A DNA stretch of 64,000 nucleotides from Candidatus Rifleibacteriota bacterium (GTDB lineage Bacteria; Muiribacteriota; Ozemobacteria; Ozemobacterales; Ozemobacteraceae). Positions 60,784 to 64,000 of the stretch are shown here, piece after piece (position 1 is the first letter of the stretch; each line of letters begins with the position of its first letter). The notes under the pieces were generated by a model that saw only the letters and a list, made by a program, of their open reading frames with translations, did no database searches and had not been told where the DNA came from. The stretch spans positions 1 to 64,000 of the forward strand of contig JADFYG010000015.1 of NCBI GenBank assembly GCA_015233155.1, given 5' to 3'. A program made the position numbers and the translations under genes.

Positions 60784-62268
60784 GTGTCAAAATACGAAAA
60801 GCGGTTCCACCTGAAAATGCGCAAGGATGTCCTTGCGAAGACGATTAAACGATGCAAAGAGAAGGGAATTCTTATCCCGACGTTCGCGCAAATGGCAAAT
60901 CCGGCTCTTATTCCGGAAAAAGTCAAAAAGCACCTCAAGCCGCTCGGGCTCTGGGATATCAACCCTCTGAATCTGTTCCGGATCAACTGGCACAATGACG
61001 TGAAAAGCGGCTTGTATAGCGGCGTCAATTATCTGGAGCTCCCCTCCGAACTGACTGGTGTAAAAGCGCGCATAGTCGGCATCATCGGCAAGTATTTTCC
61101 TACAGGTGCTCACAAGGTCGGTGCGGCTTTCGGCTGTCTGGCTCCACGCCTTGTCAGCGGCGAGTTCGACCCCGTCAGCCAGAAGGCTGTCTGGCCAAGC
61201 ACAGGCAACTACTGTCGCGGCGGTGCTTATGATTGTGCTTTGCTGGCTTCGCCGGCAATAGCCATTCTCCCGGAGGAAATGAGCAAAGAGCGCTTCGAGT
61301 GGCTCCGCAAAATAGGCACCAGTGAAATTTTCGCAACGCCGGGCTGCGAATCCAACGTCAAGGAAATTTATGACAAATGCTGGGATCTGGTGAAGACACG
61401 CGGCGACAACATCGTGATTTTCAACCAGTTTGCCGAATTCGGAAACTGTACATGGCATTATCACGTCACAGCCGCAGCCGTAGAAGAGGCATATAAAGCC
61501 ATCAGGAAGCCAAACAGCCGACTTTCTGCATGGGTTTCCGCAACCGGTTCAGCCGGCACAATCGGAGCAGGCGATTATCTGAAAAAGATATCTCCAAATC
61601 TGCGCATTGTCGCCTCTGAAGCAAAGCAGTGTCCTACTTTGTTGAACTGTGGTTTCGGTGCTCATCGTATCGAGGGAATAGGTGATAAGCACGTCCCCTG
61701 GATTCACAATGTGCGCAATACTGACGCGGTCGTTGCAGTAGATGACGAGAACTGTATGCGGGTATTCCGCCTCTTCAATGAGCCAGAGGGACACGCGGCA
61801 CTCAAAGCTGCCGGAGTCAAGCCGGAACTGATCGCACAGCTTTCCCTGCTCGGCATCAGTGGGGTATCGAACGTTCTGAGCGCAATCAAAGCGGCAAAGT
61901 TCTTCGAAATGGATGAGAACGATATCCTGTTCACACCGTTTACTGACGCAGCCGAAATGTACGGGTCCCGCCTCCAGGAACTGACTGATCAGCAGGGCAG
62001 TTACAACCAGACTCAGGGACGCGTCGATTTCGAACGATACTGGCTCGGCGAAGGGACGCAGGATGTGATGGAGCTGACCTATCACGACCGCAAGCGTCTG
62101 CATAATTTCAAATATTACACGTGGGTCGAGCAGCAGGGTAAAACGGTCGAGGAGATCAACGAACTCTGGGACCCGGAATTCTGGGATGAGGCTTATTCGC
62201 AAGTCACCCACTGGGACAAGCTTATCGAGGAATTCAACAACCAGACCGGCGTTCTCGATACATTATAG
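60784..62268 (+). CDS. PLP-dependent fold-type II lyase of the purine module
   Basis: 494 aa from GTG 60784 with GAGGAATA upstream. Fold-type II (TrpB/cysteine synthase/diaminopropionate lyase) features: PLP lysine probably in YFPTGAHKVGAAFGC (~Lys105), substrate loop WPSTGNYCRGGAYDCALL (~138), and glycine-rich WVSATGSAGTIGAGDYL for the phosphate. It is ~90 residues longer than YgeX (diaminopropionate ammonia-lyase) and is not obviously YgeX. By memory this longer relative recurs in YgeY/YgfK clusters of Clostridia and others. It may deaminate or cleave a diamino acid intermediate; substrate unknown. The upstream 160 bp contain a REP-like palindrome GGCACGAGACTCCGTGCTCC. Confidence 0.85.
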   Translation: MSKYEKRFHLKMRKDVLAKTIKRCKEKGILIPTFAQMANPALIPEKVKKHLKPLGLWDINPLNLFRINWHNDVKSGLYSGVNYLELPSELTGVKARIVGIIGKYFPTGAHKVGAAFGCLAPRLVSGEFDPVSQKAVWPSTGNYCRGGAYDCALLASPAIAILPEEMSKERFEWLRKIGTSEIFATPGCESNVKEIYDKCWDLVKTRGDNIVIFNQFAEFGNCTWHYHVTAAAVEEAYKAIRKPNSRLSAWVSATGSAGTIGAGDYLKKISPNLRIVASEAKQCPTLLNCGFGAHRIEGIGDKHVPWIHNVRNTDAVVAVDDENCMRVFRLFNEPEGHAALKAAGVKPELIAQLSLLGISGVSNVLSAIKAAKFFEMDENDILFTPFTDAAEMYGSRLQELTDQQGSYNQTQGRVDFERYWLGEGTQDVMELTYHDRKRLHNFKYYTWVEQQGKTVEEINELWDPEFWDEAYSQVTHWDKLIEEFNNQTGVLDTL

Positions 62269-62276
62269 AAAAAATA

Positions 62277-62364
62277 TTAACCACAGATGGACACAGATAA
62301 ACACAGATGAAAGGCCAAAAAACAATAACCTGATTCGTGTATATTCTTGCTCATCTGTGGTTAA
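62277..62364. repeat. inverted TTAACCACAGATG repeat
   Basis: TTAACCACAGATG (62277-62289) is perfectly inverted at 62352-62364; between them the ACACAGAT motif repeats. Same family as 53273-53432 and a short piece at 58290-58302. It may act as the terminator of the purine module. Confidence 0.7.
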
Positions 62365-62436
62365 TTTCTATTTTTCTATTTACATCCCTTCAAATGCCCA
62401 TATATTCAAATTCACAAGAGAAGATCCGCGACTTGC

Positions 62437-63027
62437 ATGCCACGCAGCAGTTTTCAGCAACTTCCTTATACGGTAGCATTCCTGCTTCCTCACGAAATGC
62501 TGCACATGGTGTCGGTGCAGAGACGCCGTCTTTCCGGTTGCTGTCTCCGCTATGATCCACTGGAAACACTTCATCTGACAATCAAGTATCTCGGATATCC
62601 TTCGGCTGATTTTTCCGAAAAAGTCGTTGTGCAGCTCATTCCGCGTATCGCAGATACACTGTCTGAATTTTTACCGATGCGAATTGCAATCAGAGGAATC
62701 GGAATGTTTCAAATCGACCCCGATCGCGACCCGGTCGTTTATCTGAAAGTGCTTGCCCACAACAGTCTCCTGAAAATGCACGAGGCACTCACGAAAAGCC
62801 TTGGAAGCGATATTGCGTGCTTCCCGTTCGCGGACGGCAATAATTTCGAGCCGCATATCACTATATCAAAACATGTTGATAAATCCGAAATTGGGCGTCT
62901 TCACAGAATTATTTACCGATCACGCAAAACGGTGAAACGTGAATTCACGCTTACCAACATTGTATTATTCACACCGATAGCGACGTATCCTGTTCTTCCA
63001 AGGTCGTTTTTCACCAAGGCCATTTAA
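62437..63027 (+). CDS. 2'-5' RNA ligase family protein (LigT/ThpR-like)
   Basis: 196 aa. Two HxT motifs define the 2H phosphoesterase fold: LHLTIKYLGYP (first) and FEPHITISKHV (second). Other landmarks are TVAFLLPHEMLHMV at the N-terminus and FTLTNIVLFTPIATYP near the C-terminus. Bacterial LigT/ThpR proteins hydrolyse 2',3'-cyclic phosphates. The start is uncertain, since the ribosome site before ATG 62437 is weak. It stands alone between repeats. Confidence 0.85.
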   Translation: MPRSSFQQLPYTVAFLLPHEMLHMVSVQRRRLSGCCLRYDPLETLHLTIKYLGYPSADFSEKVVVQLIPRIADTLSEFLPMRIAIRGIGMFQIDPDRDPVVYLKVLAHNSLLKMHEALTKSLGSDIACFPFADGNNFEPHITISKHVDKSEIGRLHRIIYRSRKTVKREFTLTNIVLFTPIATYPVLPRSFFTKAI

Positions 63028-63069
63028 TTCTCCCCCGGGATAATGGCTTGAATTGCCAGAACTCAACAA

Positions 63070-63203
63070 CTGGTAGGGCTGGACCGCCGGGCCAGCCGAA
63101 AAAGCTCGTGGCAAAAGACGCGGCGCGCCCGGCGGTCGCGCCCTACCACAGAACTTTTAATGCGTTTGCCCTGGGTTTTCATTCAGGGCAAACGCATTAA
63201 AAA
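63070..63203. repeat. REP-like double palindrome, copy A
   Basis: TGGTAGGGC...GCCCTACCA encloses a GC-rich stem (GACCGCCGGGC / GCCCGGCGGTC). It is followed by a perfect 19-bp hairpin 63155-63173 / 63184-63202 with a 10-nt loop. Confidence 0.8.
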
Positions 63204-63248
63204 CTCAGGAATGGTCTATAACACGACTCTCGCTACTGTAACTATGAT

Positions 63249-63350
63249 ATGGTAGGGCGTGACCGCCGGGCACGCCGAAGTGCGAAGCGGCGCGCCCGGC
63301 GGTCGCGCCCTACCACAGAACTTTTAATGCGTTTGCCCTGGGTTTTCATT
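63249..63350. repeat. REP-like palindrome, copy B, cut in the hairpin loop
   Basis: The same TGGTAGGGC...GCCCTACCA unit (63250-63315), then only the left arm of the 19-bp hairpin; similarity stops in the loop at TTTTCATT. The two copies are ~180 bp apart in direct orientation. Confidence 0.8.
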
Positions 63351-63519
63351 GGCGCACTTGACTAAATAAGGCCAGAGAGGGTATAGAAGCTGTAAATGAA
63401 CTATCCTTGTGTTTATGGTACATGACTACCAAAGATGACTGAATATTCACGGCTCTTTACGCCAAGCGAGATTCCTCATATTCGTTCGGAATGACAAACA
63501 TAACAAGAGAAACTGCAAA

Positions 63520-64000
63520 ATGAATGCATTGCGAATTTTGATCGTCGAAGATGATGTGGTTATGAGCAAATGTGTCGAAGAATTTTTGACACTCTTCGGC
63601 TATCAATACGAGACAACAGAATCCGGTGAGGATGCCATAGCCTTGTCCGAAGGGGCAAATCGCCCCGATCTCGTACTCATGGACATTCATCTTGCGGGTC
63701 CCATGGACGGGATCACTGCCGGCGAAGAAATTCACAACAGGCTGCATATTCCTATCGTCTTTATTACCGCCCACATGGAGGATGAGACATTCAGACGCGC
63801 AATGCATGCTGAGCCTTTCGGTTTTCTTCTCAAACCGTTCAGTGACAGCGAACTGAAGGCTACCATTGAGACTGCCTTGTACAAGCATCGCTCAGTAGAA
63901 GCTCTTCATCAGATAAATTTAGAACTGGAGCACCGTGTCGCCAGGCACACAACCCAGCTTGAGTATGCAAATCGGGAGCTCGATGCTTTCACCTCCTCGG
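63520..64000 (+). CDS. receiver-domain protein, probably a hybrid histidine kinase; 3' end outside the window
   Basis: ATG 63520 opens a frame that runs to the window end (160 codons). Residues 1-~120 are a receiver domain: VEDD at 9-12, phosphoacceptor Asp55 in VLMDIHLAGP, Thr in VFITAHM and the Lys in FLLKPFSD. A coiled linker (INLELEHRVARHTTQLEYAN) then reaches RELDAFTSS, the usual entry into a HisKA dimerisation domain. I expect a REC-HisKA-HATPase protein. No operon partner is visible. Confidence 0.88.
   Translation, partial: MNALRILIVEDDVVMSKCVEEFLTLFGYQYETTESGEDAIALSEGANRPDLVLMDIHLAGPMDGITAGEEIHNRLHIPIVFITAHMEDETFRRAMHAEPFGFLLKPFSDSELKATIETALYKHRSVEALHQINLELEHRVARHTTQLEYANRELDAFTSS

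Overview
The window looks like chromosomal DNA of an anaerobic or fermentative Gram-negative bacterium from a poorly sampled lineage. The evidence is many Sec signal peptides, a TPR protein ending in an outer-membrane-type beta-barrel with terminal Phe, a tandem M16 protease, MurC, selenium-handling genes and a YgfK/SsnA/YgeY-type purine-degradation cluster. Abundant TPR/secreted proteins and GC near 50% recall groups such as Candidatus Riflebacteria, but I hold the taxonomy loosely. No rRNA, tRNA or CRISPR array was seen.

Layout. 1-19.8 kb is a mosaic: TPR, membrane and secreted proteins; an AAA/DUF234 ATPase; a four-gene two-component operon; a metabolic stretch (M20 peptidase, dienelactone hydrolase, quinone reductase, aldo/keto reductase); and a zinc-ribbon small heat-shock protein. 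It also holds decayed genes: a frameshifted secreted protein, a radical-SAM remnant and a vWA-domain remnant. 19.9-26.2 kb is a tight seven-gene run with overlapping or nearly touching genes: methyltransferase, ChbG/YdjC deacetylase, RimK-like ATP-grasp, SenB-like glycosyltransferase, YedF, NifS-like desulfurase and a DUF3343-SelD fusion. I read it as a candidate pathway that makes selenophosphate, loads it on a sugar, then deacetylates, amide-couples and perhaps methylates the product, parallel in logic to mycothiol/bacillithiol and related to the selenoneine selenosugar step. This is the most interesting system in the window.

26.3-46.3 kb carries trmB and a second candidate system (PqqD-like protein, ATP-grasp, LysA-like PLP decarboxylase, urea-transporter/M23 fusion, TPR-barrel, TPR). 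That operon is split between PqqD and ATP-grasp by about 9.8 kb of tandem integrative elements. The larger is a P4/PICI-like phage satellite (truncated tyrosine integrase, ORF6N, AlpA, primase-helicase with iteron-like repeats, TerS-like protein, RelB-YafQ). The smaller has homologous ends but carries only an AbrB/RelE-type toxin-antitoxin pair. A 14-bp core repeat marks all three junctions.

46.4-51 kb has the M16 protease and murC. 51.4-62.3 kb is the purine/urate-catabolism module: 8-oxoguanine-deaminase-like amidohydrolase, YgfK, SsnA, YgeY, carbamate kinase and a PLP-dependent lyase. In other anaerobes this module goes with selenium-dependent molybdenum hydroxylases, which fits the SelD/YedF/NifS genes 25 kb away. 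The window ends with a 2'-5' RNA ligase-like gene, REP-like repeats and a truncated receiver/histidine-kinase gene.
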